Below are positions 36,362 to 51,100 of a stretch of DNA of 64,000 nt, in pieces (position 1 is the stretch's first letter; every line of letters begins with the position of its first letter). The stretch spans positions 20,274,181-20,338,180 of the forward strand of contig NC_092366.1 of NCBI RefSeq assembly GCF_030848805.1, given 5' to 3'. Under the pieces are notes generated by a model. The model saw only the letters and a list, made by a program, of their open reading frames with translations. It made no database searches and had not been told where the DNA came from. Both the position numbers and the translations under genes were made by a program. Source of the DNA: Temnothorax longispinosus (lineage: Eukaryota; Arthropoda; Insecta; Hymenoptera; Formicidae).

Positions 36362-39300
36362 CGGTAGGTTATGCCTCGCATTCCTACCGAGGTCGACGAA
36401 CCGAGACGAACCGCCTGTGCATGCCCGCCGCCGCGTTGCTCGCTTCTTGGCCACTGTCCGGCCTGCCTTGCCCTTTCCTTTCCCTTCCCGCCTCTCTCTC
36501 TCTCTTTCTCCTTCTCTTTTCCCTTTCTTTTCGTTCTTTCGTCTCATACCCACCGACGACTACGGCCATGGCCATGGCGAGCTTCGCGTACCCGCGACAG
36601 AGAAACACTTCCTCGTGCCGCTCCTCCCACACTTGCCAGGGCGTTCCCCACGTGCGACGGCGGGACACTTCCGTCTGTTTCTATCCCGCGACGCGAAATC
36701 AAGGTTCTCGTGCGTTACGCTTAATTGTCCGGCGACAGTCCGCCTTTAGGATCACCGGCAAAAGTCTAATTAAGGGATATGTCGCGTGAGACTGGGACTA
36801 TGAAGAAAACGTGCACTCCTCCTGCGTCCGCTTTAATAAGCTATTCCGCGGCGTCCCTTTTAGATCTTCAGAAATTTTCTTACCACTTAAACAGTATAAG
36901 TAATTCGTAATTATAGTTTCATCTTTACATGCGACAATTTAGAATGCATTAAATTTTATTTGTTTAAGTGGCGATATCTCTGTCGTTTCACGATAGAGAG
37001 AATTTTTACTTGCAATTGCAAGCATGCAATATTATAAATGTAATTTTAAACATGTGAAAGTTGCTAGTTTAAATGGCCACTTTTCATTACTTTAATACGC
37101 GCGTATAATGGAAAAAGAAAGTCGACCTTGTTGCATCTTCTACTTTTCATATTTATCGTAAAAAGTTTTTTTTACGAAAATGTAACGAGTAATTGGCATT
37201 GTTCTTCTTTCTTGGCGATGCAACTGCTGCATATCCTTTTTTGTGTTTATTTTATATATTTACCAAACTTTTTGTGAAAACTTATTAATGGTTATATTCT
37301 CATCATTAATTGATCAATTGATCTTAGTCTCTCAATAATAATTTGTATTTTTCATATTTTTATATCTTTATTCTTATATTAATTATATATTATATTTTTT
37401 ACGCATTTTTAGACTGTTCTTACATTACTGCATGTCTTTTACCGCGAAAATAAAGCATAAATTGCGAAACAAGATTTTTCAGAGTTAAAAACAAATTAAT
37501 TTTAGGAATCTTATCTTCTTAAGTATTATTATACGATACGTTTCTAAAAGCGTCATTTGTAACCATTATTTGCACTTAATTATTTTAATTACGCGACGAT
37601 TTTATAGTAGCGTTCTATGTGCCGTCATTCAGTTTGGTATACGGTTTCGACAATCCGATTCGCCCTTTTGTCGGCTCTCGGCCTCGACTCGATGCAATTA
37701 ATTGGACGGCCAAAGGAACGATAAAAGGAAATGCCATTCCCTTTTCCGGACGGAACAAAGAGTTATCTAATGGAGTTCGCGCGCGAAAGAAGGAGCGAGA
37801 GTGAGAGAGAGAAAGAGAAAAAGAGCCTACGCGCTCTCCCGCCGCAGGCGGAGCGCAATAATTAATTCCGCACGATCGTTTCTCTCAATTGTTATCGGCG
37901 TCGGCCGTGGCCGGGTCTCTCTCGTTATTATTTATCGTTTTCATCGTGGTCCCTCGTATATGGTCTCGCCGTACGCGAATCGCAGCCAAGGACGCGGACG
38001 CGATAAAACGCGAATTACACGCGTAGAAATCGCCACGGCGATTTGTTTCTATTTATCCGGCATGTTTGTAGAGTGCGAGCGCAGGTACGATGTCGAATTA
38101 CAGTTGATTGCTATCACTTGTTCGCGGTCGCGGCCCGGCGCCGCACCGACGCCCGCGCCGTAGAGGATGTGATGGGAGTTTTATTTATTGTTACGCGATA
38201 ATTTATTATAGAATAAATAAGTACGTACGCACGTACAAATATGCGCGCAATGCGGGTATGCGAGAAAGTAAAATCTTCTTCACGCAGAATTGATCCGCGA
38301 GGTTAAGGGGGTGGGTCGAACACGGTCTTTTTTCCCTTCCTCTCGCGCGTTACAGGAGGAGGAATAATTTATCGCTGGGTGTGTGGTGTTTACCCGCTAA
38401 TAAAATCGTGGAAGTTCAAGCGCAGATGAAGATAAACCGCGCGGTGCAAATGCGTGCGGCCTTGGCACTCGCGGGATTTAACTCCTCCTTGGGGTCTAAA
38501 GAGGGATGCGCGAAGTTACGTGAAATATTTCCTCGGCTAAATCACGGTTATCGGCGGCGGGACTTGAGAACATTATTACGCGTCTGTAAAAAGCGTCATT
38601 ACAATCGATCTTGACCGCGCATAAGTCAGAAAACGCTTGGAAGCTTTGGCAACGGAGATAATTTCCGCGCTGGAAGATCGGAAAGTCCGATAATTGCGGG
38701 GGTGTACGAGTTAATCGTTCGAAGAGAATGGAAGAAGATAATTGTACTTATTTAGATGTTTAACCCTAGCTAAACAGGCACGATGCACGTAAGAAATTTG
38801 TCGCATTGTCATATTGAAAGAATATCATCCCGCTTATATAGAAATACAAAAGAGAAGAGAAAATAATCTTCTCCATGTTTATATGTATATATGCACAGTA
38901 CCATGCGCATACTCCCGAACGTATATAGGAATACAAAGGATAAGAGAGTAACCTTTTTGCATTTCTATGCACGCTAATATTCTTTTGTCTATTATCTCTG
39001 TCCGCGTTCTCCGCGCGGGAAGATAATGAGCGGTCTGTACGTGCGCCCGTTTCGAATCAATGGCACCCTCGCGGTAAGTGACCGACATTCTCCTCTCTCG
39101 CTGCACGCTCCTCGCTCCTCGCGCACGTGCCGATGGCAGTAACCCCGGAGACAATGATATCCCCGACAATGGCACGACGACGAGCTCGTCGCCACATGTA
39201 AATGTAACCTTTTGTAAAAGCCCGCGCGGAGGATGCTTGCCGCGCTCCGCGCTGCGAGTGAAAGGTGCGCGACGGCCGCGCATCTCCTCGATTCCGCCGC

Positions 39301-42300
39301 GCGCGAACTCCGCAGCGGTATCTCCTCTTCTCTCCTCTGCGGATTAGGAAATGTCAGCAGCCAGCGGCTGTTTGCGAAAAGTAGCGTTTGCGAGGCGCTT
39401 CATCGTTGATTCGCGCGCGATAACAATGACGCAACGGAGAAAAATCTTACGATTCTCTCGGGTACCGGGCCGGTTGTGCGTCGTTATTCGTCTCGCAAAT
39501 AGGTCGATGACATGTAAATTATATTGTTCGCGCAGAAACACGCACGGCTCGTGAAGATACGCCATTTAATCAAAGAGGTGCTTATTTATACTTTCACTTT
39601 GACTTTTATTGGCAGGGATAGGGTCAAAGTTGGAAGAAAATTTCCCATGCCACGGTTAGATATACGTCGGTATGCTAAATAATATTCGAAAATTAATTTA
39701 TAATTTTGTCGAGTGAAATATCGTGCCGTCGATAAAGATCACGAAGAGAAACTTAGTATATTTTATTTCTCCGAGTGATGAATATGTGCATTGTATCACT
39801 TTGTTGCATTATAATTGATGCGCAAGGATAATATACGATAATACGTTATGAACATGCGAGATTGTATGAATAAATGGTTGATTCGCCTAAATACGCGCCA
39901 AAATGATAAATACTTTTCGGCAAGTTTAAGAAGGAATCGTCGGCGTAATGCGATTTTATAGGATCGGTAAAACGGGCACGGCTATTTTACTGGGCATCAA
40001 GAGAATTGTTTAAGCGTATTCGCGGCTTTGCGAATATAAGGTAGCCATATACCTACATCGCGCCGGAGGAGTCAAACAAAACAGGCATTATGTTACTGTC
40101 GCCATTTACCGCGCTCTCGCGAACAACCGAGCGCGGAGAATAACCTTCGATCCTCCCGCATCCTTCACCGTATTCCGCGAGGTGCGCAAGAGAGAGAATC
40201 CTCTTTCGATCTCTCCCAGCCTCTCGTTATGCAACGTGATTCTATTCGACGGCGGACCGTTAATTTAATTCGCGCTTTTCAGTTAATTAATACCAATTAC
40301 GCGTATGTTGCGAGGGCCGACGCTTGTTCGCGAGCTAGCTGTATGTATCCCGACGAAGAACGAGCCCTTTTAATCCGCGTAAATGCTTAAGAGCTTCGGC
40401 GAGGCGTGCATTAACGCGCCGATAAATTAACGACAGACGTGGAATCGGTTGTACGATTAATGATTGCGGGTTAACGATTACGGTATCGCAAACTGCAAAA
40501 TATTGGCCTAATGGGGCAATCACGTTAGTGGGAAATGTGCGTCGTGCAGTTCTAATTGCTATGGCGAGGTCAATTTTGAAATCAATATTTTACAAATTAT
40601 ATCAATATAAGATGGACTCTTAGCGTTTTAAATTTATTAAGCATTAAATATTTATTGCTTAAAATATATTAAAACTGTATAATCTGCAGGAAAGAGCTGA
40701 AATTTTATGAATTATATAGAAATGATAGAATTATATGAAAATAGGATATTCAAAATTTTTTAAAGGAAATAAAATATCGCATTGTGACTATATTTGATGT
40801 GAAGCTAATGACATTGATTGAATTAAAAAACCTGTTTTTTTAGTCTTTAATAATAATTATTTAATTAGTAAATTTATGAGAATTTTATTGAAACGACTCT
40901 CTTTACAATTTTGAAGTGCTATTCTAAATCTGGATTAGGAGAAATGCTGTAATAAGTGACTCAATCGATCACTGTTATAATTTTCTCGTAATCTCTGGCC
41001 AGCTTTCAGAACTTGTTGATTTATGTGGCGAGTTCGGTGAACGCGTTCATCATGTCCTGGTTATAACTGATATGTGTTACTTATGTCACGCATCAAGAAT
41101 ACGGTTCATATATTCTTCTTATAAGTTATTTCTCGAGTTGACTTACTTCATCCGTAATTTATATCTCACGGCACAAAGTGTACGACGAATCGAAAGATTT
41201 TCAAACCAGAAGCATGACATTTTTAAAATTATATTACCGAATTCTCGCGTCATTTTATCCATATGTGTGTGTATAAATTCGCTACATTAAAAAAAATTAA
41301 AAAGATGCAAAAATGTACGCACTATCTAATACTATTCCAGACACGGTCGCCGAGGAAGCAGTTAATAATTTGAAAGCCGACAGACGGTGGCGTGCACGAT
41401 TATTCGCGTGACGTCGCGGCCGGAGCCGTGTCAGATTTTACGCGGCCCTGGGATAATTTGTTTAAAAGTCGTCCGTCTGGTTTCCGCCTCGGCAAGTGTA
41501 ACGCAATCGTAATTCCCACCTGTAACATCGTGCAGGCCGCTGGATTTGCATGCGAGCGGACCGAGCTCCGAGCTGGTCGGTCGACGAATCCCCCCGGACA
41601 ATTAATCGGACCGCCATGAGCTTAAAGGACTGTTATTTTGCGGCATGTAACCGCATTTAAATGAGGTTACGTGTCAGCGTGGCTGCTCAAGATCCCTTCC
41701 TTCTTGCACCGCGATAAGAGTCCTCGTTTTTTTCCTCTTTTCTCCGAGCGGCTTTTCTTTTCTTAATTCTCGAGCCATGGTCGATACCTCCCTTTCTCAC
41801 TTTTTATCTCCGGTATTACTTGTCAGACGAAATTGCTCTTTCTACCTCTGCGCAATCTCCTCTTTCGGCGTTTATTTTATCGCAATTACTTCCATTGCGT
41901 GGTGTAGAGAACATATCACTTGTCATCTTAACGTAAAATAATTTATATCCTTTTAGCGTTGGCTAATTAATTTTGTGTGATACAGAAAGACAGACGTGAA
42001 AACCTTACCTGTAATATTTATCCTCTGTCTTCAATATATCGCAATTATCTAATTACATTGTCATTTACATAATAATTATCTAATTAAATTATTTAATAAC
42101 GACACGACATTTCACCAATAATTTTTACATTGATTATAGTCTTTCTCGTCACCTCACTCTACTCTAATTTACTTTTTTCTATGTTCTATTTTACAACGCA
42201 CGCTTTCTTTCTCTTTCTCACCTTCGCTCGCATGCCGTGAATATTTCGATCGCGCAGTTCTAACTCGTGCAGTCCATAATTTGTCTTTCACTAACAGAGA

Positions 42301-45300
42301 GATGAGAAAGCTCGTAATTCGTTTCTCGTCTTTTTCTCGCTCTTTCTTCCTCTCAGTCGCATTTGTCATGTTGTCTCCTTCAGCTTTTGCAGACCACCGT
42401 GACGTCGAATTTTATCGCACGGCCTTAATTACAGATTTCTGTGTCACGCAGTCGCGCGCGAAGATTTTTCGTGTTTACGCTTTTCATTACAAGTCGTTAA
42501 GAAGCGAAGTAAAAACAGCCGTTCTTCCTCCGATTTGTAGCCTTACTTTCTGACATGTATGATGAAATTGTTTGCCAAGTTAAACGTACGTGATATCAAG
42601 CGTTATTATTTTTCCTTTTGTATGTTTATCTGTGCAAAACTACAATCGCTAAGAATTTCTTACCTGTTCAATTAAAAAAAATTGAATTCAACTGGTATTC
42701 AAGATCGTCGGATGCGCGTACGTACATACAAATTGATACTCTTTGCCGACAGGAAAATTGCGTGCGATCGATATTTTTTGCCGGAAACTCTGCGATGATT
42801 TTCAGTTGATTGCGATCGTCTTCCTGCCACTTCCTGGTTTGCGCTTTTCCGTGCTCCGCGGGGCGCCTTCGATCGCCTTAGCCGCGAACCTTATTTAAGT
42901 AGCGCGTCGGAGGAATTTCAGGCTTACCTTTTTATTCTCTTCGGCAGTAGCCGTCGCGCTGTACGAAGAGGAATTCGCGTGCGAATTCCACGGGAATACA
43001 CTCGCAGGGAGGAGCCGCCGCGGTCGGAAAACCGCGACGCACGGTCCGCCAGAAGATATGGGATGTTCTCGCCCGATATTAACTTTAACCCTTCATAAAC
43101 CAGAATAGCTTCCGAGTAACATACCGTGCCGTCCGTATGTCTCGGCGCGAAATGTGATGTATGCCCGTGTTTAACCTTTAGCTGCTCGCTCGGAAGCTGA
43201 CAGACTCCACATTTGTCCGACGTGTGCTATTACTTCCTTTTGTAGTTTTGATTTATTAAGAATTGCCTTGACGACTACGTGATTATTTGCGAGATTAAGA
43301 CGTAAGTTGAGATGTAAGATTTAGATATTTTTGACGAATACGACAATGCAAATTTTTTTTCTAGCGGGAGAAAAGATAGAATTCCTTCGTGTGTAAATTT
43401 GATAACTGACTCCGATTGCAATGCGCGCAGTACGATCTGTATCTTAATTTAACTGTTGAGTAAGATATTTTATTAATGCCGGTCTTCTAGTATGAAAGCA
43501 AGAGAATTGGGCGATACAGAGTTAAGAAACCTGAGCAGCGACAATAAAACCTCTCGTAAAGGTCGAGCTTTGTTGCGGCGGAGTAGTAATGTATATCCCA
43601 GCGAAATTGTTACTCCGCTCCGAAGAGTAGAGATTCTTTTCATAAAAAAAAAACCGCGCACATAAGGAATATATTGCGTGGCGTTTTTACGTGGCTTGTT
43701 GCACAGTGAAGATACGTAGCGAGAGCAGTGATGAAGCTGGTTACGTATTTCGCAGAATGTATCACAACCAGAGTCGGATGAGAAAGAAGTTTATTCTCCG
43801 TTTAAACGAGTATTTTGCGCGAGCTGTGTTGCTTAGTTTGAAGCAGAGAAAGATTTTAATTTATTTACTTAATGAAAGCGTATCCCGTTATGACATGAAT
43901 ACGGCGTGAATGTTTCGCAGGCATTAGCAGCTTCGAGTATCCTGCTCGTTTGCCAAACAGCCGCTACGAGAAGATACAAATTATCGATGTATTATTTACG
44001 CATGAATTTCAAGAGTCCAAACAAAATGTTAAAGCGTTAATTTTTAAATTCTCACTATGTCCACCGTATGTTTATAGCGTAAAATCACCGTTTTCCTTTA
44101 TTTATCGGAATATATTACGATATGAATGAGAATTCAATTATTATTCAGAAATGTACATGATTTTTTCCTTCATGTTGGAAATCGCATCGAATGTTAAAGA
44201 CAAGAATAATTATCATCTATCGATTGCGCTTCGGGAATCCTCATACCTCGCGTAACGTGCAAACACGTCGGGCGAAGTCGGCTCGAATTTTCGTGGCGAA
44301 AGGTCATCTCGTTAGAGGACTCGTATCGCGGATCGTGCAATAATTTATTACGTAATCGCGGCTCCTCGTCGCCGTCTTCGTGATATTCTTACATCCGGGA
44401 TCTCCGAGAGAGTTCTTTAGCTGCTTTAGCACGTGCGAACACGTTACGAGATTTGACGTAACGATCGAGAATCTTTCTTTCGTTCCTCCGTCAGTTCGAG
44501 GCGTAAAACAACTGATAGAGCAGATTAAAACTGTAAGCCGCACGGAAATCGGATATCCCTGTATTATTTTCCTGGCAACCGAGCGCGTGTTAGACGCGTA
44601 TTCTTGTACGAATGAGTATTTGCTGACGTATATAAGATATAAATTATTATTATCGTGTTAATGACACATTTCTTCACGAATCTGGAATCGATTTTCCTTT
44701 CGTGAACATTTACGAGACGAAGTTATCAGGTTTACTGCAAGTCTTCGGTGTAAAATTTTAATTAACGAAGCAAGATTCTATTATTTACGAGAATCTGAAA
44801 AATTCAAGTGTAATTTCTCTTTATTTTTACATAACATAATAATATTACATGAATAATATTTTGAATATCTAAGGATGTTACTTTTGACACGATCTTCTGC
44901 ATCTAATTTTTATCAGCAAATATAAATAGCGCATACTATATACGTCTTGGGCGATATCACTTAAAAAAAAAAAAAAATTAATTAGAGAAATGGTTTCACG
45001 ATTCGCTAGGATACTTTCGCGATGACTCGGGCTTTTCTCTCTTGATTATCTGCGTGCGAGACCGGTGACATTTCTAGTTTTCGATTTATCAGCGATTTCG
45101 CGGAAGGACTTTCTTTTAACAGAACGAAGATAACCGGTATCGCGCCTATCGACCTACCGTTGCCGACGATACGCACGTCGTAGGAACGATAGCTCAACAC
45201 GGCTTACATACTTTGCTACTTACTCCGGCGTCCTCCTGCGAAACATCCTGCCCCGATAAGGATCCCTCGTCTCTTTGGCATGCGCGTCGAACGGAGATAA

Positions 45301-46038
45301 GGCCACTTTTCACCGCCGTGGATTGTGGTCGCTAGTTCGCTGCTCGTTCCTAGGAACGTCGTAACTTAACGAAGCTAATGTACTCTCTCTTTCTTTCTCT
45401 TTTTCTTATTGCTATTTTTATTTTAATAGAGGAGGTGAAACTTTGCGACGACTCGAAACTCGAAGCGATTTTCTGTCGCGCTTTTCCTTTCTGCCAGTTC
45501 TTGATAATAGCTATATCATAACTCATCCTGACATTAGTTAAATAACAAACTTTTTAATTGCTATGGTTAGTACTTAATTTTGCTCTGATCAAGACATGCA
45601 CGTCTTGCTATAACTCTAAAAATTGCTATAATTTTAAAAACTTTTCAAGAAAGTAGATATATTTTACAGTAGAGGTACACTGTTTTAGAATTTCGAATAT
45701 GAAATACATAACAATCAAAATGAAAGAGTTTTACAACAATTTTTCGAAATGAAGACATATGTTTCTACGTATCTTGAATTGGTCGACTTAATTATTTTTT
45801 TTATTACTGATCTGCGAATCTTACTAGTTTTATTACTTTTTCGGGAATCTGTCGATTATACTCGATTATAAGATATGTTTTTCCTGTTTGACGGAGATCG
45901 TCGGAAGAAAATAATGTGTCTTTCCGGTCGGCATCGATTTTTCGCGTAAAGTATCAGTCGTAAAGTGACGTGGTAGGCGAGTGGTATCTCGCTATTACAA
46001 GCTCGTTACAATGACGAGTAATAATCGAGTCGTATAGC

Positions 46039-46054
46039 GTCGTCGTCGTCGTCG
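46039..46054. repeat. (GTC)n microsatellite
   Basis: Five tandem GTC units lie in the outspread intron. Confidence 0.8.
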
Positions 46055-48099
46055 ATCTGCGCGGAACGGTACACTTGACCGCTATCCGAGCTTTCTTTCT
46101 CTTTCCGTTGTGAACGTCGGATAACAGCATCGGGACTCGCGGTCGCAGATTGGCCGGCGGGATAAAGTCAAGAGACCGATGGAAGAAAAAATGATCGTGC
46201 ACCAAGCGACGCGGATCTTCGGCACGTTCCTCCTCGCTTAATTATGCGATGATTTCCCCCACATGATAATTTATCGATGCAATAAGTACGTCGACCGCGG
46301 ACGTAACATCGCGATCACGACGACGAGCGTTGATTTAGATTTAGATCATGATGGATCTCTTTTTTATTCCATTATCGAAACGATCGGGTTGGTTATGAGG
46401 AAGACACTGCAGGGGATAAGCTTTTTTGAAATTCTCCTCAAACCTTGTTCTATTTCGCATTTGCAATTCTTATACTTACATCGTAGTTTATTATCTTATT
46501 ATGGAATACTCGTTTTCAAGCAACGTTATCCAAGTTATATCGCTGTAATTACATAATATGCGGTAATCGCAAACGGCGGCATTTTATTAAGAGTCTAACC
46601 TGTTCGATTTGGCCTCACAGAACGTGTCTTACGACTGGTGCGACGTTACGTTTACGGTTCTTCCAAAACGTGGTTGGCCGCTACTCGCGACAGAGCAATC
46701 GCGGCGGACTATGCAATCTGCATAAACGGTTTTAGCGGCCTCGACATCAGGAAACCGAGGGAATTTTATTCAATTAACGGTACCCTTACACCTCCTGTCG
46801 CTGAAAACGTTGCTTTTTAACACGCCTCCGCTTCGGTGCTCTACGTTATGGCGTGCGCGACTCGATTTTCTCACACCGTCAGGCCGGTCGTCGAAAAGAA
46901 AAAGAGAGAGAGAAAGAGAGGAAGATTTCTTTCCTTCGAAAGACGATAAAGAAGCGTCGGTAACGAGTCGGAGGCCTGTTTCGTATAGCGCGCGAAACGA
47001 GCTGATCGTAAATCCGGAGATATTAATCTAATTACGATAACCCCGAGACGATCGCCGTATACTCATTCCCAACAGCACGATAAATCCGGAGTTTCCTTAC
47101 CACTCCCAGACATCTGTATTAATTGCAATGAGTCGCAGATATATACCGCGCGTGTACCAGGGATAAAATACCGTGAAAACCGGGGCGCAACCGTGAAAAC
47201 TAAATCGCGTCAGCGATACGTTATTTCGATTTCTAATCCGCGTCTGGTGGAGATTTACGAGGAATGTTACGCTTTGCATGGATGAAATGATATAGAAACA
47301 GTATTCGAGATATCGTGTAATTCTTAGGAATAGAAATTTCATCGCGTTGAATATCATACCGGAGAAAACGCTAATAGCTTTTGCGTTTTTAGCAGAAATA
47401 TTATTAAGGAATGAGAATATGAGAAGTTGAAGAATAGATTAAATGAGTTGAACGAAAAAAAAAATATTTTGAAACAAAATTAATTAGGCATTTTTAAAAA
47501 CATAGAAGCTCAAGTTTCATTAGTTTGAATTACTGCTACTTTTTAACGAGATACTTGTGTATCAACGCCATGAATATTAATGTCTTACATTTTTACAATT
47601 TTTTATAATTTCTGTACAAACTTTAAGATTGCGCCGACAAAGTTAGCAAGTTGTTTTTCAATTTAATATTTACAGAATACCGCACATTGCTATAGCAATT
47701 TACTTATTTTCGTACAATTTTGAAATGATGTTGAATTATACATGGAATTATTTCCGATCGGAAAGAGAGCGAGTACTTTCCTTCCGTTATAAATCTGTAA
47801 TTGGTATTGCGTCGTGGATAATCGCAATGGCCTCTCGCAGTCTCTTTCGCCCATGGCCGCGATTTGCAGGAAGCGGCCCGATCGCGGGCTATAGACGCAA
47901 GTTGCGCAAGTCAGCACCAGGAAGCTGTCGACGCCAGTCAGGGCCGTGATAGAGGCAGGGATAAATGTGTCTGTGCACGTATGTACCCTCGTTTTCCTTC
48001 GTGTGCTTTGGCCTTGTCACTAGTCGCCGGCCAGCTGGATTCCTCTCTGCATCCTGCTTCTTCTCCCGTCGCCGCTTCCTCGTCATCTTTCCTCTTGTA

Positions 48100-48182
48100 A
48101 TGAGAATAGAGAGAAAGAGGAAGGAAGAGAGTGAGAGGCAGCGAAAGAGAAGTATATTCTAAGAAAAGGAAGGAAGAAGGAA
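48100..48182. repeat. Purine-rich (GA/GAA/GGAA) tract
   Basis: The plus strand is almost entirely A and G, with units such as GAGAGAAAGAGGAAGGAAGA and GAAAAGGAAGGAAGAAGGAA, broken by a short TATATTCT. It is a degenerate simple repeat with polypurine strand asymmetry. Confidence 0.7.
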
Positions 48183-51100
48183 CGTTGAAGTCTACTCTGG
48201 GTTCTTCTATAAGCATTCACATCCACGTAGATTGTAGTATTATGAGATTGACTATAACGAAAAATTGACTTATTAGCTATGACAAAGTGCATTCCATATA
48301 CTGTTACATATTACACTTTGTGCGAATATGTTTATCATTCCTTTTAACAGCATGTCTTTCAAATTCCGGAAAAGTTACCGTCCGCTCCTGGGCGTCGACG
48401 GATATCTAGATCTGCCGGGGCTCTGGCTGGGATTGCAGCAGTCCCGATGATTTGTTCGCCGACGGGGTTACTTTGGCGGGGCTCGACCCCTCTCCGTCGA
48501 GATTAGCATTGCCGCTTAGACTTTTTCAGCTTGGGAAAATACGGCCGCGCGATAAATAAGCGATTAAGCGATTCGCCCGTCCGCCCTGGCTCTCGGACGC
48601 TACGCCTCTCGTGCTAGTTTATTTAGATTCTACACGGTCTGGATAGTGCGAAACCTCGTACCGAACTAACGTCGTTCCCACGACCGCGATTATCCAACCC
48701 TTTCGCAAACAAAACCCGCCCGATTTTCGTGACTCGTTCTCGCGAAAAGTGGCTCGCTCCAAGAGAGGCTTATAGAGAAATTTATAATATCGAATATAAT
48801 CGATGCCGAGTAAAACATGTCGGTTAAATAACATTAATGTCTTGGTTGCCATCTGAATCGTCGATGTCTGAAAAATCGTTCCGCTATAACCGATCGTTTC
48901 TGTAAGCGCATTACATTACAGCTATTTACGACACCGCGGTATTTTTTCAGCATGTGAATTTATTTCATATTTCTTCATTTATCATGATGATGTTTCAAAC
49001 AAGATTAACTTATACGAGATCACAGCTCTGGTTTTTCTCATTTTACCCATCTCTGCGTGCGTGCGCGGAGACGTATAGCGTTTAACATTGTAGACCGCGT
49101 TATTTATAACGGTACAGTGTCACGAAGTTTATGGCAGGGTGCAAATTACGACGCGAAGTCTCTTTTTTTCTCTCCTCGTTCGATCGCCTTCGTTCCGGGC
49201 TCGTAAATCTGACGTATCGAGCGCAGATAAATTATGAAGTGACTGGAAGGTTAGTGCCACGTGGGTGGAAAGTCGCCTTGGCGAAATTCCGATTTGTGTT
49301 CACGTGGAGAAAAGCAGGAGAGAAAAAGGGAGAAAGAGAGATGGCTCGAGGATTTCTTCCGTTCGAGTTATAGAAATATAGGGCACTTGCTTTTTTCTCA
49401 CGGTCGCGAGATCTCGCGTTTCAGGGCTGCTCCGTTTCGCGAATATTATACATGCACGTTTGTTGGCGTGTTTTTCGACGCAATTTGATTCGCCTTCAAG
49501 CATACGCCTTAGCCTCAAGTGAGATTTAGTTATGGTTAAAGTCTCGTACCTTGACTATTATTATGTGGGCAAAGATTAAACCGTAAGAAAGATTTATTTA
49601 TTCAAATGGCATAGTTCGTAATTTTTATACATTATATTTTTTACTACATGTGATTTAAATTAAATATAAAAGCCTTTATAGTTACATTATTATATAAAAA
49701 TTGCTTAACTGTTAAACATTCATATCAATTTATTACAAATTTTTTGAAACACAAATCAATCCAATTAATTTAATATGTTAAAAACGGAGGACTTATTTTA
49801 TTTTATTTTAAGAAGTTTTAATAGTTTATTCTCATATAATTCTATAATTTCTATATAATTAACAAAGTCTCAGTTCTTCCCTACAATTTAGAAAATTTTT
49901 ATTAATAGATATTTTTAAAGAGCTAATTGTCTATTCTTATACTGATAATTTATAAAATATTTCCATCATTGATTTCACCATAGATTTTGCTGTAGCATGG
50001 ATTTAGAATTGTACGCATTATACATTTTCAGCGTGCCATTTGTCGTTGGATTTGTTTAAGAACGGGAACCAAACACCCCGATTACGATCGTATCGCGATT
50101 TAATCCAGGAATGCGAAGAAACGAACGGTAGTAGCATCGACGTTCGATTCTTCCTGCGGGCGTGGTCGGTCGTATGGTCGCGAGCTGACGAATTACCGCG
50201 GCGCATGGTTGGCAGAGCATGAAGGCAAAAATCAGCCGGGTTTCGTGTCGGGGCGAGACGTTCATCATCGTTCTCTCGCCTTGGGTGACTTCGCCGAGTA
50301 CCCGGGTGCGCGCGAAAAGCGGTGACCCGCGACGTGCATCCTCGTCGTTTCGCTTGACATAAGCAGATTCGTATCTCTCTCTCTTTCATTTACAACGCAA
50401 CCTGGAAACACAGCTGGCGCTGTATCTCGCACTTTGCGGAAACGTTCCTGCACGCTGTTGAACGTTGATCAACCAGCAATATCGATAGGATTGCGCCGAC
50501 AGAATTATCTCTTTCTTTTTTCGTTTCGAGAAACATTATCGATCTTTCTCTTCTGTCTTAACACTTCCATTGTATTTAGGCGGGGCAGTGTAAACTATCA
50601 CGTCAGTTGACAATGATCTCTTCGCTGGTACGTTAAAGTTAAAAGTTGAGCAGAGAAATGCGATAATGGTAATATTAATGAGAAGAGTGAAGCGCATTTC
50701 TCACGAAGAAAAAATGCACCGTTATTTCGATGCGCTAGATTCCTTATCTGAAGTCGTCACTCGTCGATGCGAATGCAGCGGTCACTTTCATCAAGGTCAG
50801 GTGAATTTCTCTTTTTCTCCCCGTGCAATTGCTGATAACGACAACGGGCCACGTAGAGCGAGTGATGTCGACCGAAACGATCGATCGTTTTTGCCACGGC
50901 TTATCGTCACGTCGCGCCGCCCGATGTACCAGAACTGATTTCTCCGCTTGAATATCCACTGAATCGCCGGAACCTTTCTCCCGCATTTATAAAAGAGGAA
51001 CGACAGCTCGATGTCACGCGATTCGCGACGAATTACAAAATTAATATATATATATAGAATTATAATATTAACCTATATCTGCATGAAATCGTGAATATTT

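Noticed and set aside
36099..36749. 216-codon plus-strand ORF, and an overlapping minus-strand Cys/Thr-rich ORF (36070-36381)
   Set aside because: Both strands and several frames are open together across GGT/CT simple repeats. The predicted proteins are low-complexity (Trp/Cys runs, Ser-Leu-Phe runs, poly-Thr), which is what composition alone gives.
42302..42553. 84-codon ORF with a signal-peptide-like start (SFFLSVAFVMLSPSAFA)
   Set aside because: It lies in pyrimidine-rich sequence that favours Phe/Ser/Leu codons, has no recognisable mature protein and no start or splice context beyond the ATG.
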